Program-made: the position numbers and the translations under genes
Part shown: positions 1-8,819 of the stretch, piece after piece
Layout: each line of letters starts with the position of its first letter
Position numbering within the stretch: position 1 is the stretch's first letter
Source: Hyphomicrobiales bacterium
GTDB taxonomy: Bacteria > Pseudomonadota > Alphaproteobacteria > Rhizobiales > Rhizobiaceae
Length of the DNA stretch: 64,000 nucleotides
NCBI GenBank assembly: GCA_900469625.1
Contig: UBXV01000042.1
Coordinates: forward strand, 124,001-188,000
Direction of reading: 5' to 3'
Notes under the pieces: generated by a model
The model's input: the letters and a program-made list of their open reading frames with translations, nothing else
Databases searched by the model: none
What the model was told of the DNA's origin: nothing

Positions 1-870
1 GGTTTCGAGGTTATGGTCGAAGACCCCGATTTTCGACACATCGAGGGCGAGCCGCAGACGGCGCGAGATTTCCTCGAGCTGCGCCTCGGCTTCTTTTCGC
101 GCCGAGATGTCGCTGTCTGTCCCGATGATGCGCGTCGGCTTGCCGTCCGGCCCGTAGGCGACCGAAGCGCCACGGCTCTCGATCCAGATCCAGTGTCCGT
201 CCGCATGGCGCTCGCGGTACTGGAAGGTGTTGTAGGTGGCCGCACCCGAATCCTGCCGTTCGATCGAAGCAATCACGTGCGCGCGGTCATCGGGATGCAC
301 ATTCTCGATCCAGCGCTCGAGCGAGCCGTCAACCTGCGCATCTTCGGAAAGGCCGCGCAACCGCTTCCACGTGGCGGAATAGAAGAGATCGCCGGTTGAA
401 AAATCGTGATCCCAGACGCCTTCGAGCGCACTTTCAAGCGCGTATTTCCAACGCGTCTCGTCGTTTCGCAGCCCCGCGATCTCCGAGATCAGATGATCGA
501 TCGGCAGCATCAGCAACAAGGAGGGGTCAGTCTCGGCACGCGACGTGCACACCACGGCCACGGTGGCGGTTGCGCCATGCAAACGCAGGGTCTGCGCCGA
601 GGCGACGGTTTGCGGGATACCCGATGCCGTCAGCAGATCATGATCGTCGGCGTGAACGAGATCGCGGAAAGACCGACCGACCAGCGCAGACGACGACAAT
701 TGCAGTAGGCTGCACAGAAAAGCGTTAGCCGAAACGATGACACCCTGCATGTCGACGACGACCGCCGCTGCCGGCAGCTGGTCGAGCCCCGGGTCAGTCC
801 AGATTTGCGGTGGCGCCGATGCTCGGCGCTTGCCCTTGATGGGATCTTTCGGTCCGGTCACGTATCCCAC
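1..870 (-). CDS. PAS/PAC-domain sensory protein, C-terminal part outside window
   Basis: The reading frame runs off the left edge of the window, so only the N-terminal ~290 residues are visible. A first PAS-like segment (about residues 28-85, with LPAAAVVVDMQGVIVSANAF) is followed by a second PAS plus PAC unit (about 140-260) with a W-x-x-R-L and HPDDR signature and the PAC ending GTDSDISARKEAEAQL. A third PAS domain seems to begin at the edge (RLALDVSKIGVFDHN). Such arrays feed a histidine kinase, GGDEF or EAL output domain; which one cannot be told here. The GTG at 870 is the most upstream in-frame start after a stop at 895-897; the GTG at 861 is an alternative. Cytoplasmic sensing is inferred, since no membrane segment is visible. 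Confidence 0.75.
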   Translation of the reverse strand, partial: MGYVTGPKDPIKGKRRASAPPQIWTDPGLDQLPAAAVVVDMQGVIVSANAFLCSLLQLSSSALVGRSFRDLVHADDHDLLTASGIPQTVASAQTLRLHGATATVAVVCTSRAETDPSLLLMLPIDHLISEIAGLRNDETRWKYALESALEGVWDHDFSTGDLFYSATWKRLRGLSEDAQVDGSLERWIENVHPDDRAHVIASIERQDSGAATYNTFQYRERHADGHWIWIESRGASVAYGPDGKPTRIIGTDSDISARKEAEAQLEEISRRLRLALDVSKIGVFDHNLET

Positions 871-952
871 GATCCAGCATGTGTTACCGCACGATCATGA
901 TCGCGGACCATGAACTTCGGATTAATGCGGAACCGTGTATTTCGCAGTGCTG

Positions 953-1507
953 TCAGGGTTTGAGACGGCTGAGAAACTGCGCGAAGACCATCGTGCCTTC
1001 GGGCCAGGGGCCGTGTCCGGACTCCGTGTTGAGATGGCCCGATTCCCCGGCATCCACCAGCAGCGAGCCCCAGGACTTTGCGATCTCGTCTGCGTGTTCG
1101 TAGGATCCGAACGGGTCGTTGCGACTTGCGACCATCAGCGAGGGAAACGGCAGCGGATCGCGCGGGTAGGGGCCGAAGGTCATCAGGTGCTTCGGCCGGA
1201 TGCCGGCATTGGCCACATCCGGTGGTGCGACCAGGAAGGCGCCGGCGATCTTCTTTTCGATATGGGGCAGGGCATGGACCGCGGTGGCGACGCCAAGCGA
1301 ATGCGCGACGATCACCACCGGCTTTTCGGCGGCGTTGACCTCCTCGACCATTCGCGCCACCCAATCCTCGCGCACGGGCTTGGCCCATTCGGCCTGCTCG
1401 ACGCGGCGCGCGGTCGACATTTTGCGCTCCCAGCGGGACTGCCAGTGTTCAGGGCCGGAATTGGTGTAACCGGGAACGATCAGGATATGGGCGTCGGAAA
1501 GTTTCAT
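953..1507 (-). CDS. RBBP9/YdeN-family alpha/beta hydrolase
   Basis: This is a 184-residue serine hydrolase of the RBBP9/YdeN type. It opens with the characteristic ILIVPGYTNSGPEHWQSRWE stretch (residues 8-27), has the nucleophile elbow AHSLG with Ser70, a later SRNDPF acid motif and the catalytic His in GHLN. The reading frame stays open upstream to 1705, but homology begins at the Met at 1507, so the longer N-terminus is rejected. Substrate is unknown; family members are small cytoplasmic esterases. It stands alone, divergent from the DUF2189 gene. Confidence 0.85.
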   Translation of the reverse strand: MKLSDAHILIVPGYTNSGPEHWQSRWERKMSTARRVEQAEWAKPVREDWVARMVEEVNAAEKPVVIVAHSLGVATAVHALPHIEKKIAGAFLVAPPDVANAGIRPKHLMTFGPYPRDPLPFPSLMVASRNDPFGSYEHADEIAKSWGSLLVDAGESGHLNTESGHGPWPEGTMVFAQFLSRLKP

Positions 1508-1668
1508 AGTGGCCGCGATGTGGCGTCGAAACGCGTCGAAGTCAAGGCGTAGGCGACAGCGGCCGCATTTTATGTATAATCGACACTGCAGGTCGCGGTC
1601 GATGCGGCTCGAGTTTTGCCGTTGTCGCTGGTCCGGGGCCGCTCTGTGGTGGTTGAGGAGTGTGAGCC

Positions 1669-2484
1669 ATGACAACATTCCATGTTCTGTCGGGAGCGGA
1701 CGCAAGTGTCGCCCATCCCGGAATACGAAAGATCGGCCTTTCCGACGTTACGGACGCGTTGCGACTGGGGTTCGAAGACTTTCGCGAGAAGCCGTCTCAC
1801 TATGTATTTCTCTGCCTGATCTATCCCATCGCCGGCGCCGTCCTGATGACCTGGAGCGCGGGTGCCAACATGCTGCCGCTGCTTTATCCGCTTGCATCAG
1901 GCTTCGCGCTCATCGGGCCGGTGGCGGCCATCGGCCTTTACGAGATTAGCCGGCGCCGCGAACTTGGCATGGATACGTCCTGGCCTCACGCTCTGCGCTT
2001 GCATCGTTCTCCGGCGCTGCCATCGATCCTCGCGGTCGCGGCGCTGCTCTTCGTCATCTTCATCGCCTGGCTTCTGGTGGCGCAGGCGCTCTATATCCGG
2101 ATCTTCGGCGCCGAACCTCCAGCATCGCTCGCAGCTTTCTGGAACGGCATCGTCAACACCGAGCAGGGCTGGAACCTGATCCTGGTCGGCAACGCCGTCG
2201 GCTTCGTGTTTGCGACCATCGTGCTGTCGATCAGCGTGGTCTCGTTCCCGCTGCTGATCGATCGCGACGTTGGCGCTGTCGCTGCGGTCGAGACTTCTAT
2301 CCGGGCGACCCTGGTCAATCCCGTGCCTGTCGCCTTCTGGGGCCTGATCGTCGCGGCCGGCCTGCTGATCGGCTCACTCCCCGTCTTCGTCGGCCTTGCC
2401 GTGATCATGCCGATCCTTGGTCATGCGACATGGCACATGTATCGCAAGATGGTCGAACCAGGCCCACGCAGCCGGGCACGATAG
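1669..2484 (+). CDS. DUF2189 domain-containing membrane protein
   Basis: This 271-residue integral membrane protein matches the DUF2189 family of alphaproteobacteria. The N-terminal motif around residues 22-50 (IRKIGLSDVTDALRLGFEDF) precedes five to six hydrophobic segments at roughly 48-65, 68-92, 118-140, 165-195, 200-215 and 220-255. The start ATG has a good GAGGAG ribosome binding site about nine bases upstream. A TATAAT hexamer lies at 1573-1578 in the divergent spacer, without a convincing -35 partner. Function is unknown; proteins of this family are sometimes annotated as cytochrome c oxidase subunit I-like, which I see no evidence for here. A strong terminator follows directly. Confidence 0.85.
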   Translation: MTTFHVLSGADASVAHPGIRKIGLSDVTDALRLGFEDFREKPSHYVFLCLIYPIAGAVLMTWSAGANMLPLLYPLASGFALIGPVAAIGLYEISRRRELGMDTSWPHALRLHRSPALPSILAVAALLFVIFIAWLLVAQALYIRIFGAEPPASLAAFWNGIVNTEQGWNLILVGNAVGFVFATIVLSISVVSFPLLIDRDVGAVAAVETSIRATLVNPVPVAFWGLIVAAGLLIGSLPVFVGLAVIMPILGHATWHMYRKMVEPGPRSRAR

Positions 2485-2485
2485 C

Positions 2486-2528
2486 AAAAACCGGCCAGCC
2501 TCGCGGATGCGAGGTCTGGCCGGCTTTT
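2486..2528. terminator. Bidirectional rho-independent terminator
   Basis: A long GC stem pairs CCGGCCAG (2491-2498) with CTGGCCGG (2516-2523) around an inner CCTCGC/GCGAGG stem. It is flanked by A5 on the left and T4 on the right, so it can stop transcription from both the DUF2189 gene and the convergent PilZ gene. Confidence 0.85.
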
Positions 2529-2547
2529 CCTGAAAAGATCGCCCGAA

Positions 2548-2853
2548 CTACTTGAAGAACTTGTAGTAGGCGGAAATCTGCGCCGCCGTGTTGGACGACA
2601 GATTGAGCTTAATGCCGATCTTGTCGCCACGATACCAGCGCACCATGCCGGTCAGACATCCGAGTTCCTCACTGCGGATCGTCACTTCCTGCCCGGTACG
2701 TGCATTGATGTCGAAGTAGAGCTGAAAGCAGATGCCCTCGGCGGAAAGATCCGTGACGATGCCGTTGCTTGCGCCCGTTTTGACGGAAACATTCCCGGTA
2801 ATCTTCGTCTGCGTGCGCGCTGTGGCGCGATGAACACTGTCCTTGTAGGCCAT
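2548..2853 (-). CDS. Single-domain PilZ protein, probable c-di-GMP receptor
   Basis: This 101-residue protein is a stand-alone PilZ domain. Both c-di-GMP binding motifs are present: RATAR (R9-x3-R13) and DLSAEG (D35-x-S-x-x-G40). The frame is open to 2889, but the Met at 2853 has a GAGGG Shine-Dalgarno at the right distance, so that start is chosen. It lies just downstream of purB on the same strand. Sinorhizobium meliloti has a small PilZ receptor, McrA, that blocks motility at high c-di-GMP; from memory its gene lies in a similar neighbourhood, so this may be the ortholog, but I could not verify that. Ligand binding is inferred from the motifs. Confidence 0.88.
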   Translation of the reverse strand: MAYKDSVHRATARTQTKITGNVSVKTGASNGIVTDLSAEGICFQLYFDINARTGQEVTIRSEELGCLTGMVRWYRGDKIGIKLNLSSNTAAQISAYYKFFK

Positions 2854-3021
2854 GTGAACCCTCGACCTGGATTGATCTGGGTCGATCATCTCACGTAAAG
2901 ATTGAATTCCTTGCTAACAAAAATGCCCGCATTCGCGCAAACTGCGTCAAAAGCGGGCATCTCGGTGCGCCTTGAGTGTCGAGTGCCGCGCTGGCGCGGC
3001 ACTACTTTTCGTATGGCGGAT

Positions 3022-4323
3022 TTAGCCGAACACGCGTCCGAAGATCGTATCGACGTGCTTGGTGTGGTAGCCGAGATCGAACTTTTCGCGGATGTCGGCT
3101 TCGGAAAGCGCAGCGCGAACTTCCGTGTCGGCGAGCAGTTCTTCCAGGAAGTCCTTGCCCTGTTCCCAGACCTTCATCGCGTTGCGCTGAACGAGGCGGT
3201 AGGCGTCTTCACGCGATACACCGGCCTGCGTGAGCGCGAGCAGGACGCGCTGCGAATGCACCAGACCGCGGAACTTGTTCATGTTTCTCGTCATGTTGTC
3301 GGGGTAGACGAGCAGCTTGTCGATCACGTTGGTCAGGCGGGCAAGCGCGAAGTCGAGCGTCACCGTCGCATCCGGGCCGATCATGCGTTCGACCGAGGAG
3401 TGCGAAATGTCGCGCTCGTGCCAGAGCGCCACGTTTTCCATGGCCGGAATGGCAAAGGCGCGAACCATGCGGGCAAGACCCGTGAGGTTTTCCGTCAGCA
3501 CCGGGTTGCGCTTGTGCGGCATCGCCGACGAGCCCTTCTGGCCCGGCGAGAAGTATTCTTCGGCTTCGAGGACTTCGGTGCGCTGCAGGTGGCGGATTTC
3601 GGTTGCGAGCCGCTCGATGGACGAGGCGACGACGCCGAGCGTGGCGAAGTACATCGCATGGCGATCGCGCGGGATGACCTGGGTGGAGACCGGCTCCGGC
3701 TTCAGACCAAGCGCCTTGGCGACGTGTTCCTCGACGCGCGGGTCGATGTTGGCGAAGGTGCCGACGGCGCCGGAAATGGCGCAGGTGGCAATTTCCTCGC
3801 GAGCGGCGATCAGGCGCTGCTTGCAGCGATCGAACTCGGCATAGGCGAGCGCCAGCTTGACGCCGAAGGTCGTCGGTTCGGCATGGATGCCGTGCGAGCG
3901 GCCGATCGTGACGGTATCCTTATGCTCGTAAGCGCGGCGCTTCAGCGCTTCCAGCAGCTTGTCCATGTCGGCCAGCAGAAGGTCGGTTGCACGCACCAGC
4001 TGGACGTTGAAGCAGGTGTCGAGCACGTCGGAAGACGTCATGCCCTGGTGGATGAAGCGGCTGTCGGGACCGACAAACTCGGCCAGGTGCGTCAGGAACG
4101 CGATGACGTCGTGCTTGGTGACGGCTTCGATCTCGTCGATGCGATCAACGTCGAACGTCGCGGCGCCGCCCTTTTCCCAGATCGTCCTTGCGGCATCTTT
4201 CGGGATCACGCCAATTTCGGCCAACGCATCGCAGGCATGGGCCTCGATCTCGAACCAGATGCGGAACTTGGTTTCCGGCGACCAGATGGCCACCATTTCC
4301 GGTCGGGAATAACGGGGGATCAT
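3022..4323 (-). CDS. purB: Adenylosuccinate lyase
   Basis: PurB acts twice in purine synthesis: it releases fumarate from SAICAR to give AICAR, and from adenylosuccinate to give AMP. The 433-residue length is normal for the family. The fumarase/aspartase superfamily signature GSSAMPHKRNP is intact, as are the TSSDVLDT and GRSHGIHAEPTTFG substrate-binding motifs that contribute the catalytic His. The homotetrameric enzyme is cytoplasmic. The gene begins with ATG at 4323; the small PilZ gene lies 168 bp downstream, and an uncharacterised membrane-protein gene ends 63 bp upstream. Confidence 0.97.
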   Translation of the reverse strand: MIPRYSRPEMVAIWSPETKFRIWFEIEAHACDALAEIGVIPKDAARTIWEKGGAATFDVDRIDEIEAVTKHDVIAFLTHLAEFVGPDSRFIHQGMTSSDVLDTCFNVQLVRATDLLLADMDKLLEALKRRAYEHKDTVTIGRSHGIHAEPTTFGVKLALAYAEFDRCKQRLIAAREEIATCAISGAVGTFANIDPRVEEHVAKALGLKPEPVSTQVIPRDRHAMYFATLGVVASSIERLATEIRHLQRTEVLEAEEYFSPGQKGSSAMPHKRNPVLTENLTGLARMVRAFAIPAMENVALWHERDISHSSVERMIGPDATVTLDFALARLTNVIDKLLVYPDNMTRNMNKFRGLVHSQRVLLALTQAGVSREDAYRLVQRNAMKVWEQGKDFLEELLADTEVRAALSEADIREKFDLGYHTKHVDTIFGRVFG

Positions 4324-4386
4324 GGGCTCTCAGCTTTCGTCATCAGTGGAGGATGGCTGTGCCTCTAGCAAAGATGCCCGGCAAGC

Positions 4387-4947
4387 TCAACGCTGTTGAC
4401 GACCTTCAGAGCGTGCAAGCCACAGACTGGCCGCCACAAGCACGGCTCCACCAAAGGGAAGATACAGCCGCACACCGAGCACAAGGAACTGATAGAACGC
4501 CACGAGGGAGGTGAAACCGAACTGGTAAAACCAGGTGCGCGTGCCCGTATGGGCATGCCAGCGCGCGTAGAAGACGCGGTAATCGAGTGCGAACAGCAGC
4601 GCCGTGAAGGCGATCGTTCCAAGCGACAGGCACAGCAGATAGGCGGCAAACCGGGTTTCGCCGGGACGCCCAAGTGTTGCAAAGCGTGCGAGAAAAACGG
4701 CAAGCGGCCAGGCCAGCATGCCACCGATCCCGTACATCACCAAGAGTTCGACCAGATGGAAGGTGAGGGCGCTTTCGCGCAGAAAGAGCGCGAACCAGGC
4801 AGATACGACCATCGCCAGCCCCCAGACGGGAGTGCCGAAGACGATCTCGGACGCGGAGGGAAACGCCTGCACGAACCGGGAGCGCGTCAGGACCAGGGCG
4901 GATCGGTAGGCCGATCTCGACCCGGTCCCGGTGCGCGCCTCATTCAT
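4387..4947 (-). CDS. Uncharacterised four-helix integral membrane protein
   Basis: This is a 186-residue protein with about four hydrophobic helices (roughly residues 38-60, 66-90, 102-126 and 148-178) and short charged loops; I do not recognise a domain. The frame is open further upstream, but the ATG at 4947 overlaps the stop codon of the preceding DUF2259 gene in an ATGA arrangement, so it is the likely start and the two are probably translationally coupled. With rpe above, it forms a three-gene unit (rpe-DUF2259-this gene) on the minus strand. Function is unknown. Confidence 0.72.
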   Translation of the reverse strand: MNEARTGTGSRSAYRSALVLTRSRFVQAFPSASEIVFGTPVWGLAMVVSAWFALFLRESALTFHLVELLVMYGIGGMLAWPLAVFLARFATLGRPGETRFAAYLLCLSLGTIAFTALLFALDYRVFYARWHAHTGTRTWFYQFGFTSLVAFYQFLVLGVRLYLPFGGAVLVAASLWLARSEGRQQR

Positions 4948-5687
4948 TGTGCCATCCGGGTCGGAACAGCGATCCAGCGCCCGTCGGTGGTGCCTTCGAA
5001 GCCGAGCGATTTGACCAGCACCATGATGATGTGGGTCTGGGTGCCGTCGTCGTTCCTGTGCGTCACGGCACCGCCGATGCGATAGCCGGTGGGGCAACGG
5101 CGGCTTTCCGGCACGCGCTCGTCGTCCTGCAGCACCTCGCTTGCCGCCTTTCCAGCCTTCAACGTCATCGACAGGCGGAAACCTTTGACGTCCTTCAGGA
5201 AGTCCTTGCACAGCGGGCCGGGATCGAAGCTTTTTTCTTCGAGCGCCAGGCCATAGGTCTCGCGGAAAGCCTCGTCAGCGGCAAACGCGTCGTAGGTCAG
5301 CGCCAGCGGCGTTGCGTTCGCCTCGGTAATCGGGTTGTAGGCGGCGAGCAACCCAGGCTGGTCGGCCAGCCGGTAGGCATCGATCAAGGGCGCGGCGCGG
5401 CGATGCGCCTCGTGCCTCGTGCGGTGCAGGGGGGCACCGTCCTCGCGCCCGACCGCGCGCACCGGCGAACCCGGCATGAACGTGTCATTGCGCGTGTCGA
5501 TGACGTAGATGGTGGAATAGGGGAAGCCCGAGCCGTCCTGGACGCCGTATTCCTCGAAGGCAAAGACATTGCCGTCGGAGGAAAAGCCGATTGGCTGAAA
5601 CGCGGCGTAGTCTCCGGCAGACGCTTGCGTTGCAAGAAGTGTCGCCACTGCCAGGAAAAGCGATGGCGCAGCCGGGCGCGCCGTCAT
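4944..5687 (-). CDS. DUF2259 domain-containing secreted protein
   Basis: This 247-residue protein has a cleavable signal peptide (hydrophobic core FLAVATLLAT, predicted cleavage after QASA near residue 24). The mature part matches the rhizobial DUF2259 family: an N-terminal repeat-like FSSDGNVFAFEEYGVQDGSG and a C-terminal segment with a conserved C-PTGYRIGGAV stretch. Location is probably periplasmic. Its ATG overlaps the rpe stop codon (ATGA) and its own stop overlaps the next ATG, so it is tightly coupled on both sides. The link to pentose phosphate metabolism is only positional. Function is unknown. Confidence 0.82.
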   Translation of the reverse strand: MTARPAAPSLFLAVATLLATQASAGDYAAFQPIGFSSDGNVFAFEEYGVQDGSGFPYSTIYVIDTRNDTFMPGSPVRAVGREDGAPLHRTRHEAHRRAAPLIDAYRLADQPGLLAAYNPITEANATPLALTYDAFAADEAFRETYGLALEEKSFDPGPLCKDFLKDVKGFRLSMTLKAGKAASEVLQDDERVPESRRCPTGYRIGGAVTHRNDDGTQTHIIMVLVKSLGFEGTTDGRWIAVPTRMAQ

Positions 5688-6361
5688 CAGCGTGCCTTTT
5701 CGGCGGGGGTGCGGATCGCCTGGATCGCCGAGCGATAGGCATCGACCGAACCGCCCTTGAAGATCGCCGAACCGGCCACGAGCACGTTGGCACCGGCGCC
5801 GGCCGCAATTGCCGCCGTTTCCGGCGCGATGCCGCCATCGACTTCGATCTCGATCGGCCGGTCGCCGATCATCTTCTTGATCCGGCGGATCTTTTCCGCC
5901 GTCGCGTCGATAAATTTCTGGCCACCGAAGCCCGGATTGACCGTCATCACCAACACAAGGTCCACGGTATCCAGCACATATTCGATAGCACTTTCCGGCG
6001 TTGCCGGGTTGAGCGAAACGCCGGCCTTCTTGCCGAGCGACCGCACGGTCTGCAGCGAGCGGTGCAGGTGCGGCCCCGCTTCGGCATGAACCGTCAGGAT
6101 ATCGCAACCGGCCTTGGCGAACGCTTCGAGGAAGGCATCGGCGGGCGAGATCATCAGGTGGCAATCGAAGGTCGCTTCGGTGTAGCGGCGCAGCGACTTG
6201 ATCACGTCAGGTCCGAACGTGATGTTGGGCACGAAATGGCCGTCCATGACATCGAGATGGATCCAGTCCGCGCCGGCGTCCACGACGTCGCGGACTTCCT
6301 GTCCGAGCTTCGAGAAATCGGCCGCCAGGATCGACGGGGCAATGCGGATGGGATGGGTCAT
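5687..6361 (-). CDS. rpe: Ribulose-phosphate 3-epimerase
   Basis: Rpe interconverts D-ribulose 5-phosphate and D-xylulose 5-phosphate in the pentose phosphate and Calvin pathways. The 224-residue TIM-barrel has the expected motifs: [10 protein letters not shown] at the N-terminus, [16 protein letters not shown] with metal-binding His and Asp, [12 protein letters not shown], and the EVDGGI loop with the second catalytic Asp. Start is the ATG at 6361, where homology begins; the upstream in-frame extension to 6409 has no conservation. It is first in a coupled trio with the DUF2259 and membrane-protein genes. Confidence 0.96.
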   Translation of the reverse strand: MTHPIRIAPSILAADFSKLGQEVRDVVDAGADWIHLDVMDGHFVPNITFGPDVIKSLRRYTEATFDCHLMISPADAFLEAFAKAGCDILTVHAEAGPHLHRSLQTVRSLGKKAGVSLNPATPESAIEYVLDTVDLVLVMTVNPGFGGQKFIDATAEKIRRIKKMIGDRPIEIEVDGGIAPETAAIAAGAGANVLVAGSAIFKGGSVDAYRSAIQAIRTPAEKAR

Positions 6362-6435
6362 GAGAGGCTCCGGCTGTTTGTCGCGCAATAGCACTCTGTC
6401 GCCGCGCAAACAACATGCGCGGCGCTATTGTCGCT

Positions 6436-7440
6436 TTAGCCGCTGCTCAACCATGACGGCACGGGATCGTTTTCGGCCGCTTTCGCGTCGTAAACGCCGC
6501 GGGCGATCGCCCGCGCCATCGTCGCTGCGGCGGCCGCGCCCAGGTCGAGAAAATCCGCAAGCTCCAGGGTCTTGCCGCTGGCGCCGGTCGCAAGCGCGAA
6601 GATGAGGTCGCCGTCGAGCGGCGTGTGGGCGGGCCAGATGGCACGGGAGAACCCGTCATGCGCGGCAACGGCCAGACGTTTTGCCTCCGCCTTGGTCAGA
6701 ACCGCGTCGGTGGCGATGACTGCGATCGTGGTGTTGGCGGCGGCCTTGAGATTAGCGCCCATTTTGGTGCGGATATCGGATGCGTCCGCCGGCATGGGGT
6801 GGGGCAGGCCGAGGCCGCCGAATTCGTCCTGTTGTTCGAAGGGAGCGGCCCAGAAATGGCGGCTGCTGCCGACGGTCACGGAGCCCAAGGCGTTGACCGC
6901 GACGAGCGCGCCGATGGTCACGCCGTTCGGCAGCACCGCGGAGGCAGAGCCGAGACCACCCTTGAAGGTCGCGGTCAAGGCACCGGTGCCGGCACCTGCG
7001 GAACCAGTCATGAATGTCGGGGCAGCGTTGCGCACCGCTTCGTAGCCGAGTTCGCGATAGGGCGGAAACTGTCCCCAGTCCTTGTCGCCGCCATTGATAA
7101 GGTCGAAGAGGATCGCCGTCGGTACGATCGGGACCCGATGCGGGCCGATGGCAAAACCACGACCCATTTCCCTGAGCGCCGCCTGCGCGCCGGACGCGGC
7201 GTCCAGTCCGAAGGCGGAACCGCCTGAAAGAATGATGCCGTCAACGGTCTGGACGGTATTGTGCGGCTCGAGCAGGTCGGTCTCGCGGGTGCCGGGCGCA
7301 CCGCCGAGGATCTGGACCGCGGCCGTTGCAGGGGGATCACATACAATTGCGGTGACGCCAGATTTCAAGCGATGATCTTCGGCGTTGCCGACGGCAAGGC
7401 CAGCCACATCGGTAATCAGATTGCGCGGACCAGGCTGCAT
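6436..7440 (-). CDS. P1 family (DmpA/ThnT-type) autoprocessing peptidase
   Basis: This 334-residue protein belongs to peptidase family S58 (P1, DmpA-like), N-terminal nucleophile enzymes that cut themselves in two and act as L-aminopeptidases, D-aminopeptidases or beta-peptidases. The family landmarks are present: ITDVAGLAVGNAED, LSGGSAFGLDAASG, GSAGAGTGA and the self-cleavage segment NTTIAVIATDA, where cleavage would fall between Asn236 and Thr237, as described for ThnT. The start ATG at 7440 overlaps the stop of the upstream binding-protein gene (ATGA). Coupling to an amino-acid binding protein suggests work on peptide or amino-acid amides, which is inference. Confidence 0.9.
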   Translation of the reverse strand: MQPGPRNLITDVAGLAVGNAEDHRLKSGVTAIVCDPPATAAVQILGGAPGTRETDLLEPHNTVQTVDGIILSGGSAFGLDAASGAQAALREMGRGFAIGPHRVPIVPTAILFDLINGGDKDWGQFPPYRELGYEAVRNAAPTFMTGSAGAGTGALTATFKGGLGSASAVLPNGVTIGALVAVNALGSVTVGSSRHFWAAPFEQQDEFGGLGLPHPMPADASDIRTKMGANLKAAANTTIAVIATDAVLTKAEAKRLAVAAHDGFSRAIWPAHTPLDGDLIFALATGASGKTLELADFLDLGAAAAATMARAIARGVYDAKAAENDPVPSWLSSG

Positions 7441-8528
7441 CAAGGCGTTCCTACCGTATCGGCAACGGGCACGAAACGGCCGGACTGCCATTGCATCAAT
7501 CGGTAGGGGGTATCTCCACGTTCATGCCCGGCGTTGAACGCGATCGGGCCAAGGATCGTTTGATAAGGCCCCTTGAGCAGGGCGTCCGTCAACGGCTTGT
7601 CGTCCTTCTCGGCCTGGTCCTTGGCCTGCTCCAGCACGGCCATGGCACTGAACGCCGGGAGAACATAGCCTTCAGGCTCGAAACCCGCCGCGCGCATGGC
7701 GTCGGCGACAGGCTTGCCTTCGGGCGATTGCGCCGCGTCGGGCAAGGTCAGCGCCAGCACGCCATCGGCGAGCGGCAATGTTACGTCGGCTGCGTTCAGC
7801 GTATCGCCACCGAGAAGGGTCAGTTCGGCGCCTTCCTCCTGAGCATCGCGTGCGATCACGGCGGTATCCTGCCGGTCACCACCGGTAAAGACGTGCGTTG
7901 CGCCGCTCTTGACGAGCCGCCGGACGAGATTGATCTGCTGCTCCTGAGCCGGGCGATAGGTGTCGGTGAAAACAGGCGTCATTCCGATTTCGGCGAGTGC
8001 CGTGCGCACGCTTTCCACCAGTTCACGGCTGTGGATCGTACCGTCGTCGATCAGCGCGATCGGCTTGTCCTTCCAGCGGCTGGTAATGGCCGCAACGATT
8101 GCCGCCGGCTCGGCCTTGCCGCTCGGGGCGAGACGGAAGAACGGCCAGTTCTTCTTCAACACGTCTTCCATCAGGATATCGGAACGCACGCTGAGGGTCA
8201 GCGCCGGCACATTGGCCTCGGCAAGCGCCGGCAGCACGGCGTCAAGGCTTTCGGTGCAGAGAAAGCCGATCGCCGCTTCGGCGCCAGCCGCCAGCAGCGC
8301 CTTCGTCAGGGCTTCGGCCCCGGCCGCTTCGCATGTCTCGGGGATGACGACGACCTCACTGCCGCGGTCACCCGCCTGGAAGGACGCGCCATCGATGATC
8401 TGCTTGCCGAGAAGCGCGAAGGGTCCTTCGACCGGCGCGACGACCGCAACCTTGACGCCGGCTGCCGAGGCAGGTGCGGCTTGCGCCATTCCCGCAACGA
8501 TGAAGCCCAAAACAATCGATCGAAGCAT
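7440..8528 (-). CDS. Orphan LivJ/AmiC-like periplasmic binding protein
   Basis: A 362-residue type I periplasmic-binding-fold protein with a signal peptide (cleavage predicted after APASA, about residue 22). The fold signatures are VKVAVVAPVEGPFALLGKQI near the mature N-terminus and a DTYRPAQEQ-INLVRRL-SGATHVFTGG segment in the second lobe, as in branched-chain amino acid ABC binding proteins. No permease or ATPase gene is nearby. Instead, its stop codon overlaps the ATG of the P1 peptidase. It may serve a transporter encoded elsewhere or act as a ligand sensor. The ligand is unknown. Confidence 0.85.
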   Translation of the reverse strand: MLRSIVLGFIVAGMAQAAPASAAGVKVAVVAPVEGPFALLGKQIIDGASFQAGDRGSEVVVIPETCEAAGAEALTKALLAAGAEAAIGFLCTESLDAVLPALAEANVPALTLSVRSDILMEDVLKKNWPFFRLAPSGKAEPAAIVAAITSRWKDKPIALIDDGTIHSRELVESVRTALAEIGMTPVFTDTYRPAQEQQINLVRRLVKSGATHVFTGGDRQDTAVIARDAQEEGAELTLLGGDTLNAADVTLPLADGVLALTLPDAAQSPEGKPVADAMRAAGFEPEGYVLPAFSAMAVLEQAKDQAEKDDKPLTDALLKGPYQTILGPIAFNAGHERGDTPYRLMQWQSGRFVPVADTVGTP

Positions 8529-8819
8529 GCAATTCCCCGCAGCTGCATAAATCCCAGGCTCGGAATGGTCTCACGAGGAGATATGCAGCGAGACTGAATG
8601 CTACCGCATTCCCCGGCAAGAGCTCAACCGTCCGTGGCGCTGTAGTGGCCGCATGTTTTAAGGATGTGGCCACCGGCGTCAAAGGAAAAGATGTAAATGG
8701 AAACAACGGACATCCGATCCACGCCATGGCCATGTCGCGGATCTGCAAGAATCTCCTGGAAGCGGGTTTCATATTTCACGCCAACGGCTATATGTGCCTG
8801 ACATCGCCCGGAGAGAGAT

